64,000 bases of DNA from CBDCCV01 sp965215025 (GTDB lineage Bacteria; Bacteroidota; Rhodothermia; Rhodothermales; Salinibacteraceae), in contig CBDCCV010000002.1 in NCBI GenBank assembly GCA_965215025.1, positions 372,001 through 436,000 on the forward strand, in the 5' to 3' direction. Every line of letters begins with the position of its first letter. Positions within the stretch are counted from its first letter, which is position 1. The notes beneath the pieces were generated by a model. That model was not told where the DNA came from. It saw only the letters and a list, made by a program, of their open reading frames with translations, and did no database searches. The position numbers were made by a program, and so were the translations under genes. Of this stretch, positions 40,774 to 49,701 are shown one piece after another.

Positions 40774-42687
40774 CTACGGTTTTAGCACCTCGGCCTGCGG
40801 CGCCTGCCGCTTGTGCGCGGGGCGGAACGTGACGGTGCAGCGCGTGCCCCAGTCGGGGCGGCTCTCGATCTCGAACCGGCCACGGAGCTGCCGGGCGAGG
40901 TCGCGCACCAGGCTCAGGCCCAGCGAGGCCGCCTGGCGTGCCTCGGCGTCCGGGGGCAGGCCTACGCCGTCGTCGGCTACCGTCAGGACGAAGCGTTCGT
41001 CCGCTGCCGCAGGTGCTCCATCGCCCTCTGGCGCGGCGCGGCGCAGCGTCACGCGCACGGTGCCCGCGCGCCCTTCGGGGAAGGCGTGCTCACAAGCGTT
41101 GCAGACGAGTTCGCTCAGGATGAGGCCCAGCGGCACGGCCGTATCTACCGAGAGCGCGACGGGCACGGCATCCACCTCGTGCTCGACGGGTCCGGCGCAG
41201 AACGTCTGCACGAGGAAACCGGCGAGGTCTTCGACGTAGGCGCCCGTGTCGATGCGGCTGAGGCCTTCCGTTTGGTAGAGCTTCTGGTGCACGAGCGCCA
41301 TGGCCATGACGCGGCTCTGGAACTGGCGGGCGAGCGTGAGGGCGGCCCCGTCTTCGAGCGGGTCGGTCTGAAGCGCCAGCAGGCTCGAGACGATCTGGAA
41401 GTTGTTCTTGACGCGGTGGTGCACCTCGCGCAGGAGCACCTCGCGCTCGGCGGCAAGGGTGGCGAGGTCGTCCTTCTGCCCCTCGATTTCGCGGCGGCGC
41501 GTCTCCAGGAGCGCGTTGGCTTTTTTGCGCAGGCGGGCCGTGCGGTAGAGCGCCCCGGCCAGGACCAGCATGAGGAGCAGCCCCACGCCGCCGCCGACGA
41601 GCAGGGCCTGCTGACGCTCCATGCGCAGTGACCGCACCTCGGCCTCGGCCTGGAGCAGGTCGATCTGGCGCTCGCGCTCGTCCGCTTCGTAACGGGTGGC
41701 CATGCGGGCGACCTCCTCGCGCAACGTCCGCCGGGCCAGCGTGTCGTTGAGCGCGGCGTGCGCGCGCAGGTGGCGCACGGCCTCGGCCGGGCGGTCTTCG
41801 GCTTCGGCCAGGCGCGCCAGCTGCTCGTGCGCCAGCACCTGCACGTCGAGGAGCTGGAGCGTGTCGGCCAGCGCCAGGGATTCACGGAGGTGGGGGCCGG
41901 CCGTGCGGGTGCGCCCCTGCCTCAGCTCGGCGGCGCCGAGGCTGTAGAGCACCTTCGTGGTCCCGACGCGATGCCCCGCCGCGCGCACGCTGCCGAGCGC
42001 CTTCCGATACGCTTCCAGCGCTTCGCTGGCGCGGCCGGTGGCTTCGAGCGCCATCCCGACGTTGTGCAGGGCGGAAGCGACGGCATCGGCGTCCGCTCGT
42101 TCTCCCAACGCGCGGGCCAGGCGAAGCTCCTCGCGGTAGAGCGCGAGCGCTTCTTCGGCGTGACCGGCTTCGCGGGCGATGTGGCCGAGCGCGTTGTAGG
42201 CGCGGGCCATGCCGCTTGCGTTTTCTGCCTTGCGGTAGAGCGCAAGCGCCTCGCGGGCCACGGCGCGGGCGCGCTCGTAGCGCGCCTGTCGGTTGTAGAT
42301 GGTGGACAGGCCCAGCAGAACGCGGGCGGTGCCTGCGTCTGCCCCGGCGCTGCGGTAGAGGCGCGCGGCGGCGAGGTACTCCCGAAGCGCTTCGGCGTCG
42401 TCGCCCAGGAGCCAGCGCGCGCGGGCCAGGACGGCGCGTGCGCGCGCCTGAGTGGCCGGGTCGCCCGTTTCCTCGGCAAGGGCAACGGCCTGCGCGGCGA
42501 GGTCGGCGGCGTGCGCCGGGTCGGAGCTGAGCGCGGACGTGGCCCGGCTCGTCGCAGCCGAGGCGAGGCTGTCGGCCTGCGCATCGCTTCGCGCCGCAGC
42601 CGGCCCGCCTCGCGCCGCAGCCGTCGGGAGCAGCATGCATAGAAGCGCAGCAATGAGCAGCGGGGAGCAGCAGCGCGGGGCCTGCAT
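40774..42687 (-). CDS. TPR-containing sensor histidine kinase (HisKA_2/HWE-like)
   Basis: 637 residues. Signal peptide, then about six tetratricopeptide units (ARAVLARARWLLGDDAEALR, AYNALGHIAREAGHAEEALA, ALHNVGMALEATGRASEALE). A single membrane helix near 355-375 (ALLVGGGVGLLLMLVLAGAL) precedes a coiled segment and the H-box LLREVHHRVKNNFQIVSSLL (phospho-His near 420). ATPase motifs: SELVCNACEHAFPEG (N box) and DDGVGLP (G1). The TPRs lie outside the membrane, so it probably senses via periplasmic protein contact. Likely partner: the receiver-AraC protein at 39807. Confidence 0.9.
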   Translation of the reverse strand: MQAPRCCSPLLIAALLCMLLPTAAARGGPAAARSDAQADSLASAATSRATSALSSDPAHAADLAAQAVALAEETGDPATQARARAVLARARWLLGDDAEALREYLAAARLYRSAGADAGTARVLLGLSTIYNRQARYERARAVAREALALYRKAENASGMARAYNALGHIAREAGHAEEALALYREELRLARALGERADADAVASALHNVGMALEATGRASEALEAYRKALGSVRAAGHRVGTTKVLYSLGAAELRQGRTRTAGPHLRESLALADTLQLLDVQVLAHEQLARLAEAEDRPAEAVRHLRAHAALNDTLARRTLREEVARMATRYEADERERQIDLLQAEAEVRSLRMERQQALLVGGGVGLLLMLVLAGALYRTARLRKKANALLETRRREIEGQKDDLATLAAEREVLLREVHHRVKNNFQIVSSLLALQTDPLEDGAALTLARQFQSRVMAMALVHQKLYQTEGLSRIDTGAYVEDLAGFLVQTFCAGPVEHEVDAVPVALSVDTAVPLGLILSELVCNACEHAFPEGRAGTVRVTLRRAAPEGDGAPAAADERFVLTVADDGVGLPPDAEARQAASLGLSLVRDLARQLRGRFEIESRPDWGTRCTVTFRPAHKRQAPQAEVLKP

Positions 42688-43043
42688 CGGCTGTACCTCG
42701 CAGAAGCGTCTCGAAGGCGGACGGGCGAGAGAGGCGTGCTCGGGAGAGGATACGCGTTCCGCCTGCCCTGCGCAAATGAATTGCGTCGCTCAGGCGGGGC
42801 CGGATACGGGTTTTCGCAAGACCGAAGAAGCCGCCGCAATACGAAGCAAGGCGGCGGCGGCGGCCGTACGCGAGGCGGGCGAGAACGCCCCTACGCTAAG
42901 CGCAAGATGGAAGAATTCGCCGCAAGTCCGTGGAGGACGCGGGGCGCGCCGAGGCGCATCTTGCTCCTTCGAGCGTCCGGCCTTCCGCACCGGAACGGCG
43001 GCTGCTGAAGAACAGATCTTCTAAAGAACAGAGAGGCCGAGCC
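42688..43043. other. Divergent intergenic region, kinase / flavoprotein
   Basis: About 355 nt, no gene seen. A looser series of AAG/AAT triplets at 42818, 42828, 42838 and 42848 keeps the 10-bp period, and TACGCT occurs at 42892-42897. The spacing between them does not match the four clear promoters. Further GCAAG pentamers occur at 42902-42926. Confidence 0.4.
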
Positions 43044-44915
43044 ATGATCTGGGACATGCTAAAGGAATGGTTTCTTGGGCTGGGGGCGCAGTACGGCGTA
43101 GACCCCGTCATCTTCGGGAGCATCTACGTGGGCGCGATCCCGTTTTTCGGGGCGTCCGTGGCATGGCTCGTGCGGAACCTGCGGCACGGGCAGTCCATCT
43201 TGCTGCCGGCGCTGGCGGCTGCCTTTTTCGCGCTCTCGGCCTACCTCTACCTCTTCCTCGTGGGGATGGGCCTGCCGGCGTGGGTCTACGGCGCCGTGGG
43301 GCTGTTCGTGGCCTACGGCGCGGTGAAGACCGTGCGCAAGGTGCGCCGTAAGACCGCCGAGCCGACGACCGTGGCGCCGGGTGAGCAAGGGAGCACCGCG
43401 ACCGCCTCGGCAGGCAACGGCGCTCCGCGCGGCCGGAGCGGAGGGGGCGACTATGACCTCGTCGTCATCGGCGGTGGGGCGGCGGGCCTCACGGCTGCCG
43501 GCGCGGCCACGAACCTCGGCGCCAAGACGTTCCTCATCGAGCGCCAGAGGCTCGGCGGCGACTGCACCTGGCACGGCTGCGTCCCCTCCAAAGCGCTCCT
43601 GACGAGCGCGAAGGTCGCCCACCACATCCGCCACGCCGAGGCGTACGGCCTCGCCGGTAGCCTCGATGCGGTGGACTTCCAAGCGGTGATGGGCCGGGTG
43701 CGCCGCGTCCGCGAAGGGGTCTACGACCACGACGACCACCCGCGCCACTTCGAGGCCATGGGGGTTGATGTGATGCACGGCAGCGCTCGCTTTACCGGCG
43801 CGCACACGCTGGCCGTGGAGGGCGAGGCGGGGGCGCGATCCGTGCGCGGGCGCTACGTCGTCATCGCCGCCGGCGCACGCGCCTCCGTGCCGCCCATCGA
43901 AGGGCTGAGCGCCGTGCCGTACCTGACGAACGAAACCCTCTTCGACCTGACGGAGCAGCCGCGCCGCCTCGCCATCGTCGGCGGCGGTCCCATCGGCGTG
44001 GAGATGGCGCAGGCGTTCGCGCGGCTCGGCACGGCCGTCACGCTCGTCGAGCGCGGCGGCCGCCTCCTCCCGAATGACGACGCGGAGCTGGCCGGCCTGC
44101 TCCACGAGCAGCTCGCCGCCGAGGGCGTCGAGGTCGTGCTGGAAGCGCGTGTCGAGCGCGTCGGGCCAGCGGCGGACGGCGCCGTGCGCGTGGAGGCCCA
44201 TCTCGAAGCCGGCCTCCGCCCCCTCGAAGCCGACGCCCTCCTGATGGCGACGGGCCGCCAGGCCAACGTCGAGGGCCTGGACCTCGAAGCCGCCGGCGTG
44301 AAGCACACGCTGAACAGCATCCCCGTAGACGAGCGCTGCCGTACGAACAAGCGGCACATCTACGCCATCGGCGACGTGACGGGCCGCTACCAGTTCACGC
44401 ACATGGGCGAGCACATGGCCAAGGTCGCCGTCACGAACGCGCTCCTGAAGCTGCCTATGAGGATGGACGCCGGGCGCGTCCCGTGGGTCACGTACACAGA
44501 TCCAGAGCTGGCCCACGTCGGCGCCACGGAGGCCAAGCTAAAGGCGGAGGGAGCGAAGTACGCCGTCTACCGCTTCCCGTACAGCCGGCTCGACCGCGCC
44601 GTGATGGAGGGCGAGACGACGGGCCTCATTAAGGTCTTTGCGAAGCCGCTCACGGGCAAGATCTTGGGTGCCACAATCCTGGGCGCGCGCGCCGGCGAGC
44701 TGATTTCGGAGTACGCGCTCGCCATGAAGCGCGGTGCCACGCTGCGCCAGATCGCCGACACGATTCACCCCTACCCGAGCTACGGCCTGGGTGCGCGCCG
44801 CGCCGCCGACCAGTGGTACGCCCAGAAGCAGTCGCCGCGCCTCACGCGCCTGCTACAGCGCGTCTTCGGCTACCGCGGCCCCGTCATCGCGCCGGACCCG
44901 GACCGCATCGTGTGA
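43044..44915 (+). CDS. Membrane-anchored MerA-like FAD/disulfide oxidoreductase
   Basis: 623 residues, a fusion. Residues 1-95 hold two or three membrane helices (VIFGSIYVGAIPFFGASVAW, LPALAAAFFALSAYLYLFLV, GAVGLFVAYGAVKTV). A linker follows, then a complete class I pyridine nucleotide-disulfide oxidoreductase: FAD motif VVIGGGAAGLTAA, redox pair C174/C179 in GGDCTWHGCVPSKALL, NAD(P) motif AIVGGGPIGVEMAQ, IYAIGDVTGRYQFTH, and dimerisation HPYPSYG. The extra cysteines of true mercuric reductase are not seen at the C-terminus. Electron acceptor unknown; it sits just upstream of DM13 proteins. Confidence 0.88.
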   Translation: MIWDMLKEWFLGLGAQYGVDPVIFGSIYVGAIPFFGASVAWLVRNLRHGQSILLPALAAAFFALSAYLYLFLVGMGLPAWVYGAVGLFVAYGAVKTVRKVRRKTAEPTTVAPGEQGSTATASAGNGAPRGRSGGGDYDLVVIGGGAAGLTAAGAATNLGAKTFLIERQRLGGDCTWHGCVPSKALLTSAKVAHHIRHAEAYGLAGSLDAVDFQAVMGRVRRVREGVYDHDDHPRHFEAMGVDVMHGSARFTGAHTLAVEGEAGARSVRGRYVVIAAGARASVPPIEGLSAVPYLTNETLFDLTEQPRRLAIVGGGPIGVEMAQAFARLGTAVTLVERGGRLLPNDDAELAGLLHEQLAAEGVEVVLEARVERVGPAADGAVRVEAHLEAGLRPLEADALLMATGRQANVEGLDLEAAGVKHTLNSIPVDERCRTNKRHIYAIGDVTGRYQFTHMGEHMAKVAVTNALLKLPMRMDAGRVPWVTYTDPELAHVGATEAKLKAEGAKYAVYRFPYSRLDRAVMEGETTGLIKVFAKPLTGKILGATILGARAGELISEYALAMKRGATLRQIADTIHPYPSYGLGARRAADQWYAQKQSPRLTRLLQRVFGYRGPVIAPDPDRIV

Positions 44916-45056
44916 ATGCTGCTGCCTGTGCAGCAGCCTGCAAGCAGAAATCCGCAACATGCCGGAGCCGCTCGCAAGAGTGCGGAAGCGAGGCCGGCAG
45001 CCTCGGCCGTACGTTTCTGTCGCACACTGCCTTCTCCACCCACATGCAAAACCGCC

Positions 45057-45503
45057 ATGAAACCCACCGCTTGGACGCTCGCTTCGCTTCTCGTTCTCAC
45101 GCTCCTCGTCGCGGCCCTGCGGCCGGCCCCTGCGGAGGCCCCGACGGCAAACCCGATGGTGCTCATGAAAGGCACCTTCGCGGGCCACGGCTCGCACGAC
45201 GTCGAGGGCACGGCCACCATCTACCGCCTCGACGACGGCGCGCGCCTCCTGCGCCTGACGGACTTCGCCTCCGACAACGGCCCCGACCTCAAGGTCTACC
45301 TCGTGAGCGCCGCCGACGGCGTCTCAGCCGAGGCGGCCGTCGAGGAGGGCACCTACCTGAGCCTCGGCGCGCTTAAAGGCAACAAGGGCAACCAGAACTA
45401 CATGCTCCCCGAAGACGCCGACCTGGACGCCTACGAGTCCGTGTCCATCTGGTGCGAGCGCTTCGGCGTGAACTTCGGCACCGCCGCGCTGGCCGCGCCG
45501 TGA
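45057..45503 (+). CDS. Exported DM13-domain protein
   Basis: 148 residues from ATG at 45057, with signal peptide (LASLLVLTLLVAAL). The body is one DM13 domain: LMKGTFAGHGSHDVEGTATI, LLRLTDFASDNGPDLKVYLV, KGNKGNQNYMLPEDADLDAY and the conserved cysteine of VSIWCERFGVNFGTAAL. DM13 is proposed to take part in electron transfer. It begins 141 nt after the flavoprotein gene, same strand, so a redox partnership is plausible but unproven. Confidence 0.88.
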   Translation: MKPTAWTLASLLVLTLLVAALRPAPAEAPTANPMVLMKGTFAGHGSHDVEGTATIYRLDDGARLLRLTDFASDNGPDLKVYLVSAADGVSAEAAVEEGTYLSLGALKGNKGNQNYMLPEDADLDAYESVSIWCERFGVNFGTAALAAP

Positions 45504-45610
45504 GCGCCCACGCCCCTTGCGCAGAGCAGAGCGGCGGCAGGAGGCCACAAGAGGCACCCGCCGCCGCTCTGCGTGCCGTTCCCGCTCGCCCCTTCTACGG
45601 AGACTCCGCC

Positions 45611-45820
45611 ATGACCAAACGCGCCCGCACCGCCGCCTGGGCCGCTGCCGCTTTGCTCGTGCTGGCGGTGCTGTGGTACCTCTTCCGCCCGGAAACCCTC
45701 TTCATCGATAAAACCGTGGATGAGCCGTTCCCCGGCACGGGAACGTCGGGCGTGGAATCGCAGGGCACAGAAGCGCCGAGGCGCGCGCGCCTCCAGAAGG
45801 CGGCTGCGCTCCTCGCGTAG
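45611..45820 (+). CDS. Small membrane protein resembling the anchor half of DM13 proteins
   Basis: 69 residues from ATG at 45611. One N-terminal helix (AAWAAAALLVLAVLWYLF) is followed by FRPETLFIDKTVDEPFP, the segment that in many bacterial DM13 proteins joins the membrane helix to the DM13 domain. Here the frame then runs into Arg/Ala-rich sequence and stops, with no DM13 domain. It is probably a truncated paralogue of its upstream neighbour, or a stand-alone anchor. Confidence 0.55.
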   Translation: MTKRARTAAWAAAALLVLAVLWYLFRPETLFIDKTVDEPFPGTGTSGVESQGTEAPRRARLQKAAALLA

Positions 45821-45851
45821 CTGGCCGCACGCCCGGACCGACACGCAGAGA

Positions 45852-45884
45852 GAAGGCGGTCTGCTACTACGGCAGACCGCCTTC
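45852..45884. terminator. Bidirectional terminator between the DM13 genes and pckA
   Basis: Perfect 13-bp arms (GAAGGCGGTCTGC and its complement) around a 7-nt loop, midway between convergent genes. No long T-tract on either side. It probably serves pckA and the plus-strand genes. Confidence 0.7.
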
Positions 45885-45908
45885 CAGAAGCACGAGCAGC
45901 GGGAGGCG

Positions 45909-47525
45909 TTAGCTCGCCGCCGCCTCTTTGCGCGTGCGCGGGCCGGCGTCTTTGATCTCTTCGGGAGCCTCATCTTCGTAACGCTCGAAGTTCTCGGCGA
46001 ACATCGCGGCGAGCTTCCGCGCCTGCGCGTCGTAGGCGTCGGGGTCGTCCCACGTCGCTTTGGGCTGGAGCACCTCGCGGGGCACGCCGGGCACCTCGGT
46101 GGGGATCTCCAGGCCGAAGACGGGGTCGGTGCGGGTCTCGGCGCCCGCGAGGCGGCCGTCCAGGGCGGCGTCCACCATCGCGCGGGTGTACCGTAGCTCC
46201 ATGCGGTGGCCCGTGCCGTAGGGGCCGCCCGTAATCCCCGTGTTGATGAGCCAGCAGTCCGAGCCGTGCTTGCGGATTTTCTCGCCCAGGAGCTTGGCGT
46301 AGACGGTGGGGTGGCGCACCATAAACGGGGCGCCGAAGCACGCTGAGAACGTCGCCTTCGGCTCTTCGATGCCCGCCTCGGTGCCGGCCACCTTCGCCGT
46401 GTAGCCCGAGAGGAAGTGGTACATCGCCTGCGCGGGCGAGAGCCGGGCGACGGGCGGCAAGACGCCAAAGGCGTCGTACGTGAGCATGATGACGTTCCGG
46501 GGGTGGCCGCCCTCGCCCGTGGGCGAGGCGTTCGGGATGAAGTGGATGGGGTAGGAGCCGCGCGTGTTCTGCGTGATCGTGTCGTCAGAAAAATCCGGCG
46601 CACGCGTCTCGTCTTCAAGCATCACATTCTCCAGGATGGTGCCGAAGTGCTTCGTCGTCGAAAAGATCTCCGGCTCGCCCTCGGGCGAGAGGTTGATCAT
46701 CTTGGCGTAGCAGCCGCCCTCGAAGTTGTACACGCCCTCGTCACTCCAGGCGTGCTCGTCGTCGCCGATCAAGGTGCGGCTCTGGTCGGCCGAGAGCGTG
46801 GTCTTGCCCGTGCCTGAGAGGCCGAAAAAGACGGCCGTGTCGCCCTCGGGGCCTTGATTGGCCGAGCAGTGCATGGGGAGGACGCCCTGCTCGGGGAGCA
46901 TGTAATTGAGGACGGAGAAGATCGACTTCTTGATCTCGCCCGCGTAATGCGTCCCGCCGATGAGCACGAGCTTCTTGTCGAAGCTCACCAGGACGAAGAC
47001 GTTCGAGCGCGTGTTGTCGCGCTCGGGATCGGCCTCGAACTCGCACAGGTCCACCACGGTGAAGCCGGGGTCGAAGCCCGAAAGCGCTTCCGCTTTGCGG
47101 CGGATGAACATGTTGCGGGCGAAGAGCGAGTGCCACGCCTTCTCGGTGACGATCCGCACGGGCATCCGGTACTTCTCGTTGGCGCCGGCGTAGAGGTCCT
47201 GCACGAAGAGGTCCTTGCCCTGGGCGTAGCTTTTCATCTGCTCGTGGAGGCGGTCGAAGGTCTCCGCGTCGGTGGGGATGTTCTGATCGCCCCAGGCGAT
47301 GGCGTTTTCATTGTCCGCGTTCTTGACGATAAAGCGGTCCTTGGGGCTGCGGCCCGTGTGCGGGTCGGTGCGGGCGACGAGGGGGCCGTCGGCGGCGAGC
47401 GTCGCCTCGCCGCGCTGCAAAGCGATCTCGTAGAGGGCCGCCGGGGGGAGGGCGTAGTGGACGTCGCCGGCCTGGCCGAAGCCTAAATCTTGAAGATGCT
47501 CGGTAACGTGCTGCGGTGCTTTCAT
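45909..47525 (-). CDS. pckA: ATP-dependent phosphoenolpyruvate carboxykinase
   Basis: 538 residues, usual length. Kinase-1a P-loop GLSGTGKTTLSADQ, preceded by RVGIVT-region equivalents (RIVTEKAWHSLFARNMFIRR), GGTHYAGEIKKSIFSVLNYM, the metal site IGDDEHAW, and NTRGSYPIHFIPNA with the RT loop YDAFGVLPPVARL. It converts oxaloacetate plus ATP to PEP and CO2, feeding gluconeogenesis. This links with the AceK-controlled glyoxylate route elsewhere in the window. ATG at 47525; terminator downstream. Confidence 0.96.
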   Translation of the reverse strand: MKAPQHVTEHLQDLGFGQAGDVHYALPPAALYEIALQRGEATLAADGPLVARTDPHTGRSPKDRFIVKNADNENAIAWGDQNIPTDAETFDRLHEQMKSYAQGKDLFVQDLYAGANEKYRMPVRIVTEKAWHSLFARNMFIRRKAEALSGFDPGFTVVDLCEFEADPERDNTRSNVFVLVSFDKKLVLIGGTHYAGEIKKSIFSVLNYMLPEQGVLPMHCSANQGPEGDTAVFFGLSGTGKTTLSADQSRTLIGDDEHAWSDEGVYNFEGGCYAKMINLSPEGEPEIFSTTKHFGTILENVMLEDETRAPDFSDDTITQNTRGSYPIHFIPNASPTGEGGHPRNVIMLTYDAFGVLPPVARLSPAQAMYHFLSGYTAKVAGTEAGIEEPKATFSACFGAPFMVRHPTVYAKLLGEKIRKHGSDCWLINTGITGGPYGTGHRMELRYTRAMVDAALDGRLAGAETRTDPVFGLEIPTEVPGVPREVLQPKATWDDPDAYDAQARKLAAMFAENFERYEDEAPEEIKDAGPRTRKEAAAS

Positions 47526-47893
47526 GGGGTTGGCGTTCTGTGGCGAGGTGCGCGCGCGCTGTCAGGCTTCCATTGGGCGACGGAGCGCAGACGGGCGCCG
47601 GCTCGTTCGGATAGAGGACTGCGTACGGACAGGCAGGCGTCGGGTTCAGCCCGAGGCGCCCGCAAGCCGGTTCAAAAGTGTAAAAACGCCCACCCGCGAA
47701 TGCGACCCGCCGACGGGAAGTTCTTGAAACAGAAACCGCCGTTCCGCCGACGACCGACGATCAGGCAGCCTGCCAGCGTTTACCCCGCTGAGCGGGGGCG
47801 CCGGGGACCGACGACGCACGGCGTGACAATGCCCATCGTCGTCATTCGTCGGTCGTCTCCCATCAGCGGCACCGGGCGCAGGCGCGTCCGTAC
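47526..47893. other. Divergent intergenic region with an inverted repeat
   Basis: About 370 nt between pckA and the UbiA-like gene. GACGACCGACGA (47749-47760) and its inverse TCGTCGGTCGTC (47846-47857) face each other about 85 nt apart. No ORF or clear promoter hexamers recognised. Confidence 0.5.
47749..47857. repeat. GACGACCGACGA inverted repeat, copy 1
   Basis: Twelve-bp perfect inverted arms at 47749-47760 and 47846-47857. The same arm sequence recurs at 53353-53401, showing a dispersed repeat family. Confidence 0.55.
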
Positions 47894-48853
47894 ATGAGGG
47901 ACGCCGCCCGAGAAGAAAGAACGCAACCGCCGCCGTCTGTGCTCGAAGAGGCCACGCTCCAACGCGCCGCCGAACGCCGGCAGCCGAAGAAACGCAGGCA
48001 GCCGGAGCGCGGCGTGGGGGCGGCGCTCTTGTACAGCGGCGTGCTGGAAGGCGCCATCGCCGTGGCGGTGCTCCTAGGCACGGGCGCGCTCCTGGGTCTT
48101 CCGCCGAGCGCGCCGCTCCTGGCGCTGGCGTTCTGCGGCACGCTGCTCGTCTACCTGGCCGACCGCGCGCTTGGCCTCTCGCCGGAGGACCGCTTCAACC
48201 GCCCCGGACGGCTGGCCTGGGTGCGGCGACACCGACGCGGAGCGGCCGCCCTCGCCCTCGCGGCGATGCTCGGCGCGGCGCTGACGCTGCCGCTCCTGCG
48301 GCCGGCGACGCTCTGGGCAGGCGCGGCGCTGGGCGGCGTCGGCCTCGTCTACGTCGTGCCCGTTCTGCCGCGCGGACGGCGGCTGAAGACGGTGTGGTTC
48401 CTCAAGCCCGTGGCGATCAGTGCGGCGTGGGCCGTGGGGGGCGTCGTGCTGCCGGCGGTAGAGGCCGGCGCGCCGCTCACGGGCGGCATGGCGGCGCTGG
48501 TGGCGTACCGCTTCCTCTTCGTCGGCGCCAACGCGCTCGTGGCCGACTGGGGCGACCGCCGGGGCGACGCCCGCGCCGGCCTCTGCACCGTGGCGACGGA
48601 GTGGCCGCCCCAGCGCGTCCGGCAGATCGCCACCGCCGCGCTGACGCTGGCGCTCGGCGGTGGGATGGCGGCGGTGCTTTTCTTCGGCGCGCCGCCGCTT
48701 CTGCTCGTAGACCTCGCCGGGCCGGCGCTGCTTCTCTTTTGGGTGCGGCGCGCGGAGGGGCCGGGCCGCTGGACCTACGGCCTCGTCCTCGACGCGCTCG
48801 TGGCCTGGCCGGCGGTGACGGCGCTTGGCGCGTGGCTCGGCGGCTGGGCGTGA
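47894..48853 (+). CDS. UbiA-superfamily prenyltransferase-like membrane protein
   Basis: 319 residues with about eight membrane segments after a 38-residue polar, basic N-terminus. Two Asp-rich loops stand where UbiA enzymes bind prenyl diphosphate through Mg: YLADRALGLSPEDRFNRPGR, a variant of NDxxDxxxD, and ALVADWGDRRGDARAG, a variant of DxxDxxGD. Because the first motif is altered (LADRA for NDxxD), substrate and activity are uncertain. ATG at 47894. Convergent with the barrel protein. Confidence 0.75.
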   Translation: MRDAAREERTQPPPSVLEEATLQRAAERRQPKKRRQPERGVGAALLYSGVLEGAIAVAVLLGTGALLGLPPSAPLLALAFCGTLLVYLADRALGLSPEDRFNRPGRLAWVRRHRRGAAALALAAMLGAALTLPLLRPATLWAGAALGGVGLVYVVPVLPRGRRLKTVWFLKPVAISAAWAVGGVVLPAVEAGAPLTGGMAALVAYRFLFVGANALVADWGDRRGDARAGLCTVATEWPPQRVRQIATAALTLALGGGMAAVLFFGAPPLLLVDLAGPALLLFWVRRAEGPGRWTYGLVLDALVAWPAVTALGAWLGGWA

Positions 48854-48871
48854 GCGCGCAGCGGCGTCTCT

Positions 48872-49480
48872 TCAGTTGAAGCGGATCTGGAGGCCCAGCC
48901 CGGCGTGGATCAGCCCGAACTCTGAGCCATCTTCCATCCCTATGAACAAGCTTTCGCCGACCATGCCGCTGTTTCTCTCCAAGCCTGATCGGTAGCCGAT
49001 GCCTACCTCTCCGAACAAGCCCAGCCACGAGAGGAAGTGAAGCTCGGCTCCTGCGAGGCCGCCCACGTCCGTGCGGTCAGCCGCCCGCGCGTGTCCCTCG
49101 CTGTTCGTGCTGCTGGCGTAGACGTACTGCGCCTTCAGCCCGGTGTAGGGCTGCACGATCCAGAGGTTGGGCAGGTAGTACAGGCCCGCCAGCGCGCCGC
49201 CGTACCAGTTCGTCTCGTACGTCACGCGCCCAGAGCCGGACGTGCTCGTGGCGAAGTCATAGCGCCCGCTTTCCGGAAGAAACCCGGCAGAGGTGCGCAG
49301 CGCAGCGCGGTCGCCGAGGCGGTAGCTCACACCAAGCATCGGCGGCGTGCCGGTGTTGCCGTGGAGGCTTACGGCCAGCCGGGGCGCTTTCGGTGCGGGT
49401 GCCTCCTGCGCGGAAGAAAGGCGAGGCGTGCATAGAAGAAGTGCGATGAAAACGGCGACAGAAGAAGCTGTTCGTTTCAT
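48872..49480 (-). CDS. Outer-membrane beta-barrel protein, hypothetical
   Basis: 202 residues from ATG at 49480. Signal peptide with cleavage near LSSAQEA. Then alternating hydrophobic/polar strands with aromatic ends: LAVSLHGNTGTPPMLGVSYR, VTYETNWYGGALAGLYYLPN, LIHAGLGLQIRFN. The last residue is an Asn after Phe, close to the usual C-terminal aromatic of BAM substrates. Small OmpA-beta-barrel-like or porin-family proteins look like this; no specific function. Confidence 0.75.
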   Translation of the reverse strand: MKRTASSVAVFIALLLCTPRLSSAQEAPAPKAPRLAVSLHGNTGTPPMLGVSYRLGDRAALRTSAGFLPESGRYDFATSTSGSGRVTYETNWYGGALAGLYYLPNLWIVQPYTGLKAQYVYASSTNSEGHARAADRTDVGGLAGAELHFLSWLGLFGEVGIGYRSGLERNSGMVGESLFIGMEDGSEFGLIHAGLGLQIRFN

Positions 49481-49701
49481 GGCTCGGATGCGGAAGCGCT
49501 GCGTAATGGTTTCCAAAGAGACTGCCACAACATAGCCCGCAAGTCGCAGTAAGTCCAGCGAAACCGCTGGAGGTGATCCACGTCACCCGTTTCGGCAAAG
49601 CGATGACGTTGAAGTACAGCGGGCTTCTGCCGTAAGATGGGGCTGGGGTCCATCCGCCGTAGTTTACGTGGGCCTTCGATTTCTCAAACTTTCAGACAGG
49701 C

